Source: Bin5 sp965221145 (GTDB lineage: Bacteria; Chloroflexota; Anaerolineae; Caldilineales; Caldilineaceae). From it: a stretch of 64,000 nt of DNA. Location: assembly GCA_965221145.1 (NCBI GenBank), contig OZ244877.1, positions 1-64,000 on the forward strand, read 5' to 3'. The position numbers and the translations under genes were made by a program. Positions 45,066 to 53,896 of the stretch are shown piece by piece. The stretch's first letter is position 1. Each line of letters begins with the position of its first letter. The notes under the pieces are model-generated. The model was not told the origin of the DNA. It ran no database searches and saw only the letters and a program-made list of their open reading frames with translations.

Positions 45066-45989
45066 TCACCCGACAATGGCCTTTGGATCGATTGCGTCGC
45101 GCAGCGCGTCCCCCACAAAGTTCACGGACAACACAACAAGAGATATCGTCAGCCCGGGCACCAACCATTGCCAGGGTCGGTCGATCAGAATGATCAACTG
45201 CCGCGCGACGGAGAGCATGGTTCCCCAACTGGCCGTTGGAGGCTGAACGCCCAGGCCGAGGAAGCTGAGCCCAGCCTCCGACAGGATCGCGCCCGCAACG
45301 CTGAAGGTAGCGCCCACAACCAGAAACGGGATCACGCCGGGCAGGATATGCCGGAAAACGATGCGCGAGTCCTGCGCGCCGACGGTCCTGGCCGACAGCA
45401 CGTAGTCCAAATTGCGCAGAGCCAAGAATTGGCCGCGAACAATGCGAAACATGCCGGTCCATCCGAACAGGCCGATAACAAACATCACATTGAAAATGCT
45501 GGGCCCGATCATGGCCACGATGGTGATGATGAACAGGAACGTGGGAAAGCTGCTGACCGTCTCCTGGAAGCGGCTCAGAGTCACGTCTACCCACCCCTGC
45601 CAATACCCGGCGGCGGACCCGAGCAGGGTAGCAATCCCGATAGAGACTGATGTGGCCACCAGTCCGACGGACATCGAGACGCGGCTGCCGTAAATCAACA
45701 AGCTCAGCAGATCGCGTCCCGTGGCGTCTGTGCCCAGCAGGTGGGTCAGGCTTGGAGGAGAGTCCGCCACCTTCATGTCCACCTTGTATGGATCGTACGG
45801 GCTGATGACCGGCGCGAGCAATGACACCAGCGTCATCACAGCGATGACAAAGAGGCCCACAACGCCCAATTTGTGCCTCCTGAACTGCATCCAGATAAGG
45901 TCTGTGGTGCTGCGAGGCTTTCGTGCCTCGATTTGCATTGGTGTTGCCCCACCGTTGGATGCACGGTTTCCTACCTTTGTCGCTGACAT
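45066..45989 (-). CDS. Opp/Dpp-type ABC transporter permease, DppC subunit
   Basis: A 307-residue permease with about six helices. The ATPase-contacting loop is YVLSARTVGAQDSRIVFRH, and GLSFLGLGVQPPTASWG before the last helices is typical of DppC/OppC. I placed the start at the ATG at 45989 since the preceding 29 codons of the open frame lack family resemblance, though the ribosome site is weak. It is the second gene after DppB in this importer operon. Confidence 0.9.
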   Translation of the reverse strand: MSATKVGNRASNGGATPMQIEARKPRSTTDLIWMQFRRHKLGVVGLFVIAVMTLVSLLAPVISPYDPYKVDMKVADSPPSLTHLLGTDATGRDLLSLLIYGSRVSMSVGLVATSVSIGIATLLGSAAGYWQGWVDVTLSRFQETVSSFPTFLFIITIVAMIGPSIFNVMFVIGLFGWTGMFRIVRGQFLALRNLDYVLSARTVGAQDSRIVFRHILPGVIPFLVVGATFSVAGAILSEAGLSFLGLGVQPPTASWGTMLSVARQLIILIDRPWQWLVPGLTISLVVLSVNFVGDALRDAIDPKAIVG

Positions 45990-46112
45990 GTCAACATCTC
46001 TCGTTCCTCGGCTCTGCATCAAATGGTGTTGGCGCCACAGAATGAGTAGGTCATGCGACCTGGCTCGAGTTGACAAGCTATCACCGGTGTCACCGATCTA
46101 TCAATGGCCCGC

Positions 46113-47090
46113 TCACTCCGTCCCGATGCGCGGGTCCACATACACGTAGGCGATGTCTGCCAGCAGATTTGCGAACATGATCAGAACAGCGCTCAATAGG
46201 GTTGAGCCCATCAGCAGATTGTAGTCAAGCGTCATCACCGCCCTGTAGCTCAGCCAGCCGATCCCCTGCCAACCGAACAGCACCTCCACAAAGAACGAAC
46301 CGCCGAAAAGCCCTGGCAAGGTGAGTCCGATCAGCGTCACAATGGGGATGAGGACGTTGGGAAAGGCATGCCGCATGACCACCGCGCGCTCCATGATGCC
46401 TTTCGCCCGGGCAACATTGACGTAGTCCTGCCGTATGACCTCAAGCATAGCAGTACGAGAATAGCGCAGCCAACTGGCGGTCTGCTCCGTCGCCAGCACC
46501 AGAGCGGGCAGGGCAAGATGCCACAGCCTGTCGAGGATAGGATGCACCGTCGGGACGGAACTGGTCACGCCATAGGTGGGGAAAAGCCCAAGCCGGTAAG
46601 CAAGGAAAAAGATCGCAAGCAACGCCCAGAAATAGGTCGGGATCGAGAAGCCGATGAACGACAGAAAGGTCAGGACGTAATCGAGGGGAGAGTACTGCTT
46701 CAGTGCGGAAAGCAGGCCGAGCGCTACGCCGACGACCATGGCCAGGACGATTGAAGTGGCCATGAGCTGGATACTGCGGGAGATGTGCTCTACAAGCACC
46801 TTGGCAACCGACTCGGACGTGAAAAAGGACTTTCCAAAGTTGCCTTGCAGGACCTCTGAGAGCCACATAAGATAGCGGATCGGCAAGGGACGATGCAATC
46901 CGAGCTCTTCCCGCAACTCTTGCTGCACTTCCTCGCTCATGGTTACTTGCATCTCCCCCAGGGTCTCAGTGTGGAGCATCGCCGAGATGGGGTCGCCAGG
47001 GGCGCGGTTGAAGACTACGAAGTTGATAATGGTAATTCCGATCAACACGGGTAGAGCGATAAGCAAACGTCTCAAAAGGTAGTGGGCCAT
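46113..47090 (-). CDS. Opp/Dpp-type ABC transporter permease, DppB subunit
   Basis: A 325-residue permease beginning with the typical YLLRRLLIALPVLIGIT helix. The conserved FNRAPGDP motif follows, and the ATPase-contacting loop is YVNVARAKGIMERAVVMRH. GAGGGGTGG gives the ribosome site. It is the first gene of the operon driven by the promoter at 47525-47553, with a leader of about 430 bases. No DppD/DppF ATPase genes accompany it. Confidence 0.92.
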   Translation of the reverse strand: MAHYLLRRLLIALPVLIGITIINFVVFNRAPGDPISAMLHTETLGEMQVTMSEEVQQELREELGLHRPLPIRYLMWLSEVLQGNFGKSFFTSESVAKVLVEHISRSIQLMATSIVLAMVVGVALGLLSALKQYSPLDYVLTFLSFIGFSIPTYFWALLAIFFLAYRLGLFPTYGVTSSVPTVHPILDRLWHLALPALVLATEQTASWLRYSRTAMLEVIRQDYVNVARAKGIMERAVVMRHAFPNVLIPIVTLIGLTLPGLFGGSFFVEVLFGWQGIGWLSYRAVMTLDYNLLMGSTLLSAVLIMFANLLADIAYVYVDPRIGTE

Positions 47091-47636
47091 GAGTTGTCCA
47101 CCCCTCTGAAGGACACCTATCTTTGTGGCACCCGATGCACTATCAATTTCCGGTTGTAGTCACAAAGCAAGTGGTAAGAGCAGAGAGTTCATCGCCAAGT
47201 TGTGCTCAATGATGACCACTTTGACACTGAACACGCCAGCACCCGACCTGGTGCTTGTAGGCTTTCACGACGATTGACTTCTGTCTTTCTCGTCTCTCTC
47301 CTGGGTTCCAAAACCCAATTCCGCAGTTTTTGCAGTGATATTGCTACTGACCAAGACGGTTGGTACCATTCTTGGAAATCTTTGTGCATTCGCACACTCG
47401 ACAAGCGTAGGTGATGTTTTCCCGTATCATGCCCTCTGTTCTAACTCCACCTACTTTTCATCCACTACCTGATTATCGCGGGGAAAAGGGGATAGGAGCC
47501 TGGACTGTGTGAATTGACCGCAAGCATACCATCCCGGCCCTGACCTGTCAATCACGACAATAATATACCCTATTGCTGGGGATTGCCGCTGCCACCGTCA
47601 TCAGCGTATAAGGAGAAAACCATACGCGCCCGCACA
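47091..47636. other. 546-base non-coding stretch: promoter and long leader
   Basis: It holds the minus-strand promoter at 47525-47553 and about 430 bases of untranslated leader before DppB. A GGTGCT/AGCACC hairpin lies near 47239-47256. I see no gene and no riboswitch I can name. Confidence 0.6.
47525..47553 (-). promoter_or_regulatory. Sigma70-like promoter of the DppB-DppC-SBP-GH127 operon
   Basis: On the minus strand TTGACA (47553-47548) and TATGCT (47530-47525) are separated by exactly 17 bases. TTGTCGTGA precedes the -35 box and GGGATGG precedes the -10 box, both nearly shared with 39359-39387. It is the best promoter in the window. Confidence 0.65.
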
Positions 47637-48710
47637 CTAGGCCCGATAGGCCCTGATCATCTCGATCAGCAGGGCAATCTGCGCGCGCCCCTCCGTGGCC
47701 GGTGTGCGCGGCGTCTTCCCATTGACGATACAGTCGTGGAAGTGGATCAACTCCAGCTTGAACGCCTCCTCGTATGAAGCGGTCGTCCGTGACTCGCGAT
47801 AGTGGCCGCCGTCCATCCCCCACTCCTCGACCACAGTGGCCGCGTTCTTCAGAAATGGACTGGGGAAGACGATCGAAACGATGTTGTCCGGCGCGTACAC
47901 CGTCAAGGACTCGTCGAACACACGCAATCCCCTGACAAGAGCGGTGTCCAGCACACAGCGCAAGTTATCCGGGTAGGCCAGGATCGACGCGTAGGCCATC
48001 CCATCGTCCCAGATTTCGGTTGACACAACGCGCTCCGGCAGCCCGAACGCGCCATCCAGAATGTAGATGTCATGGATCGAGAGACCCAGCATCAGGCCGT
48101 AGGCGCGCATGACCGCTTCAGGCTGCACGCCAATCGCGCGTTGCAGTCTCTCCTGATGGAGTTGCTGCAACCTGTTCTTCGCGGCCGCTTCGATGTCATC
48201 AACGCGCACAATGTCATAGTGTTCCAGGAACAGATCGTTGGGGCCGGCCACATCATGCAGACGGATCAGGTGCGGGCTTTGCATCTGCCGGATGCGATTG
48301 CGACCGGCCACATAGCCGGGGTCGTAGCGTTTGTGATGACCGAGCATGGCAACGCAACCGCTCTGCGCCTGCGCGTCCAGCAGTTCGTCGGCCTCATCCA
48401 GATTGTTGCACATCGGTTTTTCGATGAAGACGTGCTTGCCCGCCCGCAGCGCATCGGTCGCCGGCTGCGCATGATCACGCGTCAGCACCATGACGGCGTC
48501 CAGGTCTGCGCGCTCCAGCATCTCTCGGTAATCGGTCGTGGTATGCCCGATTCCGAACCGCGCGCCGACAGCCCCGACGGTGCCGGGGGAAAGATCACAC
48601 AGCGCCGCGACCTCGAAAAGTTCGGGCAACTCGAACAGATGCGGCAGGTGCATCACCTGCGCGATCATGCCGGTGCCGATCAGTCCAATCCTGACCTGCT
48701 TTACGCCCAC
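47637..48710 (-). CDS. Gfo/Idh/MocA-family NAD(P)-dependent oxidoreductase
   Basis: A 357-residue cytoplasmic dehydrogenase acting on sugars, sugar acids or inositols. The N-terminal Rossmann fold has IGLIGTGMIAQ, and the catalytic-lysine motif EKP is in HVFIEKPMC (about residue 97); a C-terminal alpha/beta sheet domain follows. The start is GTG with AAAGGAG nine bases upstream. It is the last gene below PhyH gene 3. Confidence 0.9.
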   Translation of the reverse strand: MGVKQVRIGLIGTGMIAQVMHLPHLFELPELFEVAALCDLSPGTVGAVGARFGIGHTTTDYREMLERADLDAVMVLTRDHAQPATDALRAGKHVFIEKPMCNNLDEADELLDAQAQSGCVAMLGHHKRYDPGYVAGRNRIRQMQSPHLIRLHDVAGPNDLFLEHYDIVRVDDIEAAAKNRLQQLHQERLQRAIGVQPEAVMRAYGLMLGLSIHDIYILDGAFGLPERVVSTEIWDDGMAYASILAYPDNLRCVLDTALVRGLRVFDESLTVYAPDNIVSIVFPSPFLKNAATVVEEWGMDGGHYRESRTTASYEEAFKLELIHFHDCIVNGKTPRTPATEGRAQIALLIEMIRAYRA

Positions 48711-48794
48711 TGCTCAACTCCTTTGCGTGGAAAGCTACACCATCAGCGAGTGGAATCCATCTGCCTGGCAGGGGTGCAGTGACGACAGATCCCA

Positions 48795-50018
48795 TCAGGC
48801 GCAAAAACTGGCGAGAAAGCCGTCCACGCTGAGTTCAGCCGGAACCTGTTCGAAGTAGTAACGGGACCGCTCGCCCTGGAAGCCGGGCGTCCACTGATCT
48901 TCCTCGCCTTGCAGCAGATCGTCCACATACTTGAAGCGCGCCCACAGAATGTCGGACTCCTGCGCGGTGAAGCGGTCGGCCAGCGGCTTGCCCCACTGGA
49001 GCGTCATGGGATGAATGCTCGTGGCCCACCCTTGCTCCTGCGCGGGCAGACTGTCGAAGCAGTGACTCTTGAGGTGATGGATGCACTTGGCGCTCTTGCT
49101 CAGGAAGATGGTGGAGAGCAGCCTGGCCTTCTCGCCGCGGCCCGGATGCAGCCGCTCCAGACCGGCCTGGTAGGCCCCGCCATCTGCGTTGATTACCGCC
49201 CGCAGCGCTCCTTCGATCTGGTCCAGCGTCTGATCGCTGCGTTGGTTCCAACGTTTGAATGTCGCCTGCGACGCGGGCGACAGATGCTCCAGGTAGGAGA
49301 GGTCCGAGTAGTGGGTGAATTCCGAAAAGCCGCCGTGAATGGTGCGGCGCATCTTAGCGTTGTAGCGGCTGCCCCAATGCAGCAGGGGCAGAATGTAAAC
49401 CGCGCCATCGCCGGCCGCCAGATGCGTTTGGATGGCGCCGGGCAACGGTTTGCGCGCATCCTCATCCATGGTCGCGTTTTCCTCCGGCGTGTTGAAACGA
49501 TTGTGGCTGCCGGGCACGACCCAGAGAACGTTGTCGTCGTAGAGCGGCAGATTCCACTGCACGTAACGCGGCCCGTTCTCCAGAATGTCGTCGGTATAGC
49601 CTTGCAGCGGCGCGGCATGGGGCGGGTAGAAGTCGCGATGCCAGCCGCGATGATCGTCTGTGTCATGGTCGCGCACCGGATTGCACATGAGCATCATCTC
49701 GGTGACGCAAGCATCTTCCACGCCCAGCAATTGACTGCTGACCCCTTGCATATTCTCATGCAGCCAGATCTCGACCGCGCTGGCGGTCTGCGCGTCGATC
49801 TGGTCGGCCCTCCCACTCAGCATGAGGCGTGGTTGGGCGCTGGTCTCCCACACGCCGCCGGGCGGATCATCCGGCCCCCGCTCGCGCGCCCAGATCGACT
49901 TCTGCCGCTCGACCAGCAGTTCGTAGGCCCGGCGCAAGTCCGCCAACTTCCGCGGCGGGATGACCTGGCGCACGATCATATAGCCCTCTTCCAAAAACTG
50001 ATCACGGTTGATTTTCAT
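48795..50018 (-). CDS. Phytanoyl-CoA dioxygenase (PhyH) family protein, long form
   Basis: A 407-residue PhyH-like dioxygenase, about 120 residues longer than the other copies because of an extended C-terminus. The iron-binding H-x-D is in GWHRDFYPPHA and the distal histidine and arginine are in LLHWGSRYNAKMRRTIHGG. The ATG at 50018 has AAGAGGAAAG upstream; an open frame runs 90 codons further but crosses repeat sequence. It precedes the oxidoreductase and follows the second Opp-type importer. Confidence 0.85.
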   Translation of the reverse strand: MKINRDQFLEEGYMIVRQVIPPRKLADLRRAYELLVERQKSIWARERGPDDPPGGVWETSAQPRLMLSGRADQIDAQTASAVEIWLHENMQGVSSQLLGVEDACVTEMMLMCNPVRDHDTDDHRGWHRDFYPPHAAPLQGYTDDILENGPRYVQWNLPLYDDNVLWVVPGSHNRFNTPEENATMDEDARKPLPGAIQTHLAAGDGAVYILPLLHWGSRYNAKMRRTIHGGFSEFTHYSDLSYLEHLSPASQATFKRWNQRSDQTLDQIEGALRAVINADGGAYQAGLERLHPGRGEKARLLSTIFLSKSAKCIHHLKSHCFDSLPAQEQGWATSIHPMTLQWGKPLADRFTAQESDILWARFKYVDDLLQGEEDQWTPGFQGERSRYYFEQVPAELSVDGFLASFCA

Positions 50019-50057
50019 GGCTATTCTTTCCTCTTCTTGGCAACGGCGATTGGGCCT

Positions 50058-50172
50058 GACGTATGGGAAATCCCCTTCTTTCTGCATTGCGTATTGTGTA
50101 CCGCGCAAGGAATGGCAAGACGCCCGCACCTCCATTGTACGATCCGCGCGGAAAGTCTTGATGTCAATCGGA
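50058..50172 (+). repeat. Degraded relative of repeat element A
   Basis: It keeps GCATTGCGTATTG, a GGCAAGACG block and CGCGGAAAGTCTTGA in the order seen in repeat element A copies 1 and 2, but both terminal CTAATG tips are worn away. It lies between the DppC stop and the PhyH start. Confidence 0.45.
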
Positions 50173-50179
50173 AACCGCC

Positions 50180-51025
50180 TCAGTAACGAAAATGCGGATC
50201 CAAACTGTCTCGCACCGCGTCGCCCAGCAAGGCGATGACCATCACCGTCGCGGCCAGGAACAGTCCAGGAAAGGTGGAAACCCACCAAGCGTTAAAGAGA
50301 TAGCTACGTCCATCAGCAATCATGCTGCCCCAACTGGGTGTGGGAGGCTGGATTCCCAATCCCAGAAAGCTCAAGGACGACTCTGCGAGGATCATGCGGC
50401 CCAGGTCAAGCGCGGCCACGATGATCACCGGACTGATAACATTGGGAAGGACGTGGCGCAGAATAATTCGACTGTTCCCCGCGCCAAGCGCCTGCGCGCT
50501 TTCTACAAACTCCCGCTCCTTCACGGAGAGAACTACGCCGCGTACGAGACGCGCATAGAGTACCCACCCGGTGACCGTTAGCGCGATGATCAGGTTGCGT
50601 ACACTCGGGCCTAGGGCTGCGGTCAGTGCCAGCGCCATCAGGATACCCGGAAAAGCGAGTTGGACGTCAGCAAGGCGCATGATTGCCATATCCCAGGAGC
50701 CGCCGAAGTAGCCGGCTATCAGCCCCAATCCAACGCCCACCAAGCCTGCAAGCAAAACACCACTCACGCCAACGAATAGCGACGCACGCACGCCAAAGAC
50801 AGCTCGGCTCAGAACATCACGGCCAAGCTGATCCGTCCCGAGAATGGCAACGGTGCCATCCTCGAAGATGATGCCCGGCGGCTCCAGGCGGACAGCGGTT
50901 TTCTGAAGGGCCGGGTCGCGGGGCATAAGCAGAGGAGCAAAGACACCTGCCAACACAATGGCAGACAAGGCGCAAGTCCAAACCAGCACCCGACGCCGAC
51001 TACGTGACTGCGCCAGCCATCGCAT
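50180..51025 (-). CDS. Opp/Dpp-type ABC transporter permease, DppC subunit
   Basis: A 281-residue permease with ATPase-contacting loop FVESAQALGAGNSRIILRH, the SSLSFLGLGIQPPTPSWG signature and the C-terminal ALLGDAVRDSLDP. AAAGGGTGG immediately precedes the ATG at 51025; a frame extends to 51079. This intact gene reveals the origin of the fossil at 38655-38840. Confidence 0.9.
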   Translation of the reverse strand: MRWLAQSRSRRRVLVWTCALSAIVLAGVFAPLLMPRDPALQKTAVRLEPPGIIFEDGTVAILGTDQLGRDVLSRAVFGVRASLFVGVSGVLLAGLVGVGLGLIAGYFGGSWDMAIMRLADVQLAFPGILMALALTAALGPSVRNLIIALTVTGWVLYARLVRGVVLSVKEREFVESAQALGAGNSRIILRHVLPNVISPVIIVAALDLGRMILAESSLSFLGLGIQPPTPSWGSMIADGRSYLFNAWWVSTFPGLFLAATVMVIALLGDAVRDSLDPHFRY

Positions 51026-51145
51026 TACCACCCTTTGCACGACTCTCTCTACTCCAATCTCCCCGCTACACGGGGACACACGTCGCCAGTCAGATTACGC
51101 CAACGCCACGCAGCGAATTCCACCGTCTCCTTTCACTTGGCTGCG

Positions 51146-52066
51146 CTAGGCAAAGCGAATTCTTGGATCGAGAAGGACATAGATCAGGTCGATTGCCAGG
51201 TTGATGGCGACGAAACTGATTGCGACAACCAGCGTAGCTGCCTGGACAACCGAATAGTCCCGCGAACTGATGGCAAAGATGATGGCGTTGCCCACGCCTG
51301 GCCAACTGAACACAGTCTCGACGATTACCGAACCGCCTAGAAGGTAGCCTAAACGCAGGCCAAAGACGGTGACCACTGGAATGAGCATGTTCTTGACGGC
51401 ATGCCGGCGCACCACCAAGGATTCCTTCAGGCCCTTGGCCCGGGCAGTGCGGATGTAATCCTGGCCCAATATTTCAAGCATGCCAGAGCGCACCAGGCGG
51501 GTGGTTGCGCCCATGAGAGGCAGGGCAAGCGTCACCGCCGGCAGGATCAGGTGTTGCAGTGTGTCGCTCCCAAACGTCGGTAGCCAGCGCAGTATGCCGG
51601 AGAAGATGAGGATCAACATGAGCCCTATCCAGAAATCCGGCAGACTCTGTCCCATGATGGTTACGACACTGATAAGCTGGTCCAAAGCGGAATTGGCGCG
51701 TAACGCAGCGGTCACACCGAACAAAAAGGCGGCTATCAGCGCGAGAATGAGTGCCGCCAACGCCAATCTGATGGAAGCAGGCACACGTTCCAGGATGAGC
51801 TCCAGCGCCGGCTGACCGGAATAGGTGGACTTTCCCAAGTCACCTCCGGCAGCCTGGCGTAGAAAAATCATGTACTGTTCCGGGATGGAACGATCCAGAC
51901 CAAGTCGACTTCGAAGCTGATCGACTTCCTCTTGGGTGGCGTCCGTGCCCAGAAACGCATTGGCCGGATCCCCGGGAACGAGCCGCATGACAACGAAAAC
52001 CATCGTCATGACGCCCCAGACGACGAAGATAGCCAAGGCCAGTCGCCGAACAAGATAAGCAGCCAT
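51146..52066 (-). CDS. Opp/Dpp-type ABC transporter permease, DppB subunit
   Basis: A 306-residue permease starting AAYLVRRLALAIFVVWGV, with the MRLVPGDPANAF motif and ATPase-contacting loop YIRTARAKGLKESLVVRRH. The ATG at 52066 fits the family N-terminus, but no clear ribosome site is present; a frame extends to 52102. It follows the binding-protein gene, separated by a hairpin and repeat element A copy 3. Confidence 0.88.
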   Translation of the reverse strand: MAAYLVRRLALAIFVVWGVMTMVFVVMRLVPGDPANAFLGTDATQEEVDQLRSRLGLDRSIPEQYMIFLRQAAGGDLGKSTYSGQPALELILERVPASIRLALAALILALIAAFLFGVTAALRANSALDQLISVVTIMGQSLPDFWIGLMLILIFSGILRWLPTFGSDTLQHLILPAVTLALPLMGATTRLVRSGMLEILGQDYIRTARAKGLKESLVVRRHAVKNMLIPVVTVFGLRLGYLLGGSVIVETVFSWPGVGNAIIFAISSRDYSVVQAATLVVAISFVAINLAIDLIYVLLDPRIRFA

Positions 52067-52085
52067 TCGGGTTTGACGATCAGTG

Positions 52086-52113
52086 ACTGTCGACACATGC
52101 AATCGACAGTTTT
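52086..52113. other. Intercistronic 8-bp hairpin between binding protein and DppB
   Basis: ACTGTCGA (52086-52093) and TCGACAGT (52103-52110) pair perfectly around nine bases, with TTT after it on the plus strand. Before repeat element A inserted it would have sat only a few bases past the binding-protein stop. It could protect the binding-protein mRNA, a common arrangement in importer operons. Confidence 0.5.
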
Positions 52114-52233
52114 CTAATGTGTAGCCCGTTCGAAACCACGACTTTTCGCACGGGCTACACCCTGGGATCGCAGGCTTCCCGCCTGCCCTATCGCAAAACG
52201 CACGTTCTTGGTCTCATTTGGGATTTACATTAG
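52114..52233 (+). repeat. Repeat element A, copy 3 (120 bp)
   Basis: It starts CTAATGTGTAG and ends GGATTTACATTAG, giving the same terminal inverted repeats as copy 1. The interior contains an internal hairpin (GTAGCCCGT / ACGGGCTAC) and GCAGGCTTCCCGCCTGC. Its right end supplies the TAA stop of the binding-protein gene at 52230-52232. Confidence 0.65.
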
Positions 52234-53798
52234 CTGGTTACCCACATGTCCGCGAAGCGGGGCGGCTCGTCCGGCCAGGGTTCGAAGCCCTGCACACGCG
52301 CGTTCAGGCCGTAGGTAGCAATATCCTCAAAGAGCATCACGTTGGGACCATCATCCCAAGCGATCTTCTGTGCCTGCGCGTAAAGATCCTGGCGTTCCTG
52401 CGCATCTGTTGTGCGAGCGGCCTGAGTCACCAGATCGTCATAAGTAAGGTTGACCCAGCCAGTCCGCTTGTTGCCAGAGAAGTAGATCCGACGCAGTGTG
52501 TAGTCAGCATCGCCTGTAGACGTAGCACCCGAAACCAACTGCACATCCCATGCCAGTGTCACCAAGTCTTGCAGCCACACAGTATGTTCCTGCTCGATAC
52601 TCTTGCCCCGAATGCCGGCTTTGGCGAGTTGGGCGATGGAGAACTCGACCAACTCCTTGGCCTTCACATCACGAGGTGTCCACTTCAGTTCAATTTCGAC
52701 ACCATCAGCCAGGCCAGCCTGCCCCAGGAGCTCTTTGGCTTTCTCAGGATCGTAGGGGTAGGGGGTCTGCGCAGCGTAGCCCCACACGTTCCGGTTGATG
52801 TAAGATGTAGCGCGCACCACTGTGCCGCCCATGATGTCGTTGACCATGGCGTCCACATCCAGGGCATGATAGACAGCCTGGCGCACCAGGGGATCGTTAA
52901 AGGGTGGGCGTCCCCCATTCATAAGAAATTGACGGAAGGTATAGGTGGGACCCTGCACCAGATTGATGTCTGGGTTCGCCTGCAGCCGCTCCATATCTTC
53001 AGGCTGGATGCCATGCACGAAATCAAGCTCGCCGCGTTCCAAAGCCACGATGCGCGTGGCTGGCTCAGGGACCTCGACGATGGTTACCTTTTGCAGTTTC
53101 GGTACACCTTCCTGCCAGTACTCGGGATTGGCCTCGACAACGAATTTGTTGCCTTTCACCCACTCCACGAGCTGAAAAGGACCGGTGCCCACCGGTTTCT
53201 CAAGATATTCGTCAGTCTCTGCATACTCGGGCGGCAACATCATCAGCATAGACAGATTGTTCAGCATCGGCCCAAAGGGTTCTTTGGTCTTGATGACGGC
53301 CGTCAATGCGTCCGGAGTCTCCACCGTTTCGATGTCACTCAGCAGGGGCTTCAATGCCACTGTGGTGCTCTCCGGATCGAGGATACGATTGATGGTGTAG
53401 GCCACGGACTCGGACGTAAAATCTTCCCCATTGTGAAATTTGACACCTTCACGCAATTCAAAAGACCATGTCAACGGGTCCGGGTTCTCCCAGGATGTTG
53501 CCAGGCCGGGCACAAAGCTGCCCGCTATGTCACGCTTGACTAAAGCATCAAACATCGTGTGTGCAACGACTCGTGTGGCATAGCCGATGTTGTTGGCTGC
53601 GTCGGCGACGTTGATGACCTGCCTGATGACAGCGGTTATTTCGCCGCTGGGGCCTGTCGGGACAACTGCCGGCGCACCTGCGGGGGCCGGTGCCTGGACA
53701 CCGGGCGCACAGCCAGCGAGAAGCACGAAACCTGTCGCACCGCCGGCGTATTGAAAGAACTCACGGCGCGACACCCGTCTTTTGAGCAGATCAGACAT
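52230..53798 (-). CDS. Family 5 extracellular solute-binding lipoprotein
   Basis: A 522-residue Opp/Dpp-type binding protein with a Tat signal (SRREFFQ), lipobox LLAGC (about residue 30) and a Pro/Ala-rich linker. FHNGEDFTSESVAYT matches the family signature. GAGGAGG fits the ATG. The stop codon is TAA formed inside repeat element A; the reconstructed original is TAG. It heads the second Opp-type importer operon. Confidence 0.92.
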   Translation of the reverse strand: MSDLLKRRVSRREFFQYAGGATGFVLLAGCAPGVQAPAPAGAPAVVPTGPSGEITAVIRQVINVADAANNIGYATRVVAHTMFDALVKRDIAGSFVPGLATSWENPDPLTWSFELREGVKFHNGEDFTSESVAYTINRILDPESTTVALKPLLSDIETVETPDALTAVIKTKEPFGPMLNNLSMLMMLPPEYAETDEYLEKPVGTGPFQLVEWVKGNKFVVEANPEYWQEGVPKLQKVTIVEVPEPATRIVALERGELDFVHGIQPEDMERLQANPDINLVQGPTYTFRQFLMNGGRPPFNDPLVRQAVYHALDVDAMVNDIMGGTVVRATSYINRNVWGYAAQTPYPYDPEKAKELLGQAGLADGVEIELKWTPRDVKAKELVEFSIAQLAKAGIRGKSIEQEHTVWLQDLVTLAWDVQLVSGATSTGDADYTLRRIYFSGNKRTGWVNLTYDDLVTQAARTTDAQERQDLYAQAQKIAWDDGPNVMLFEDIATYGLNARVQGFEPWPDEPPRFADMWVTS

Positions 53799-53896
53799 TT
53801 TGATCCTCCTCTTTGAAATGTTAACAGTCTGGCCGCTTATCAGTTAGGGCAATTGCATTCCAATTATGAGGGGGAAGGCACTTCAGCCTATCCCAC

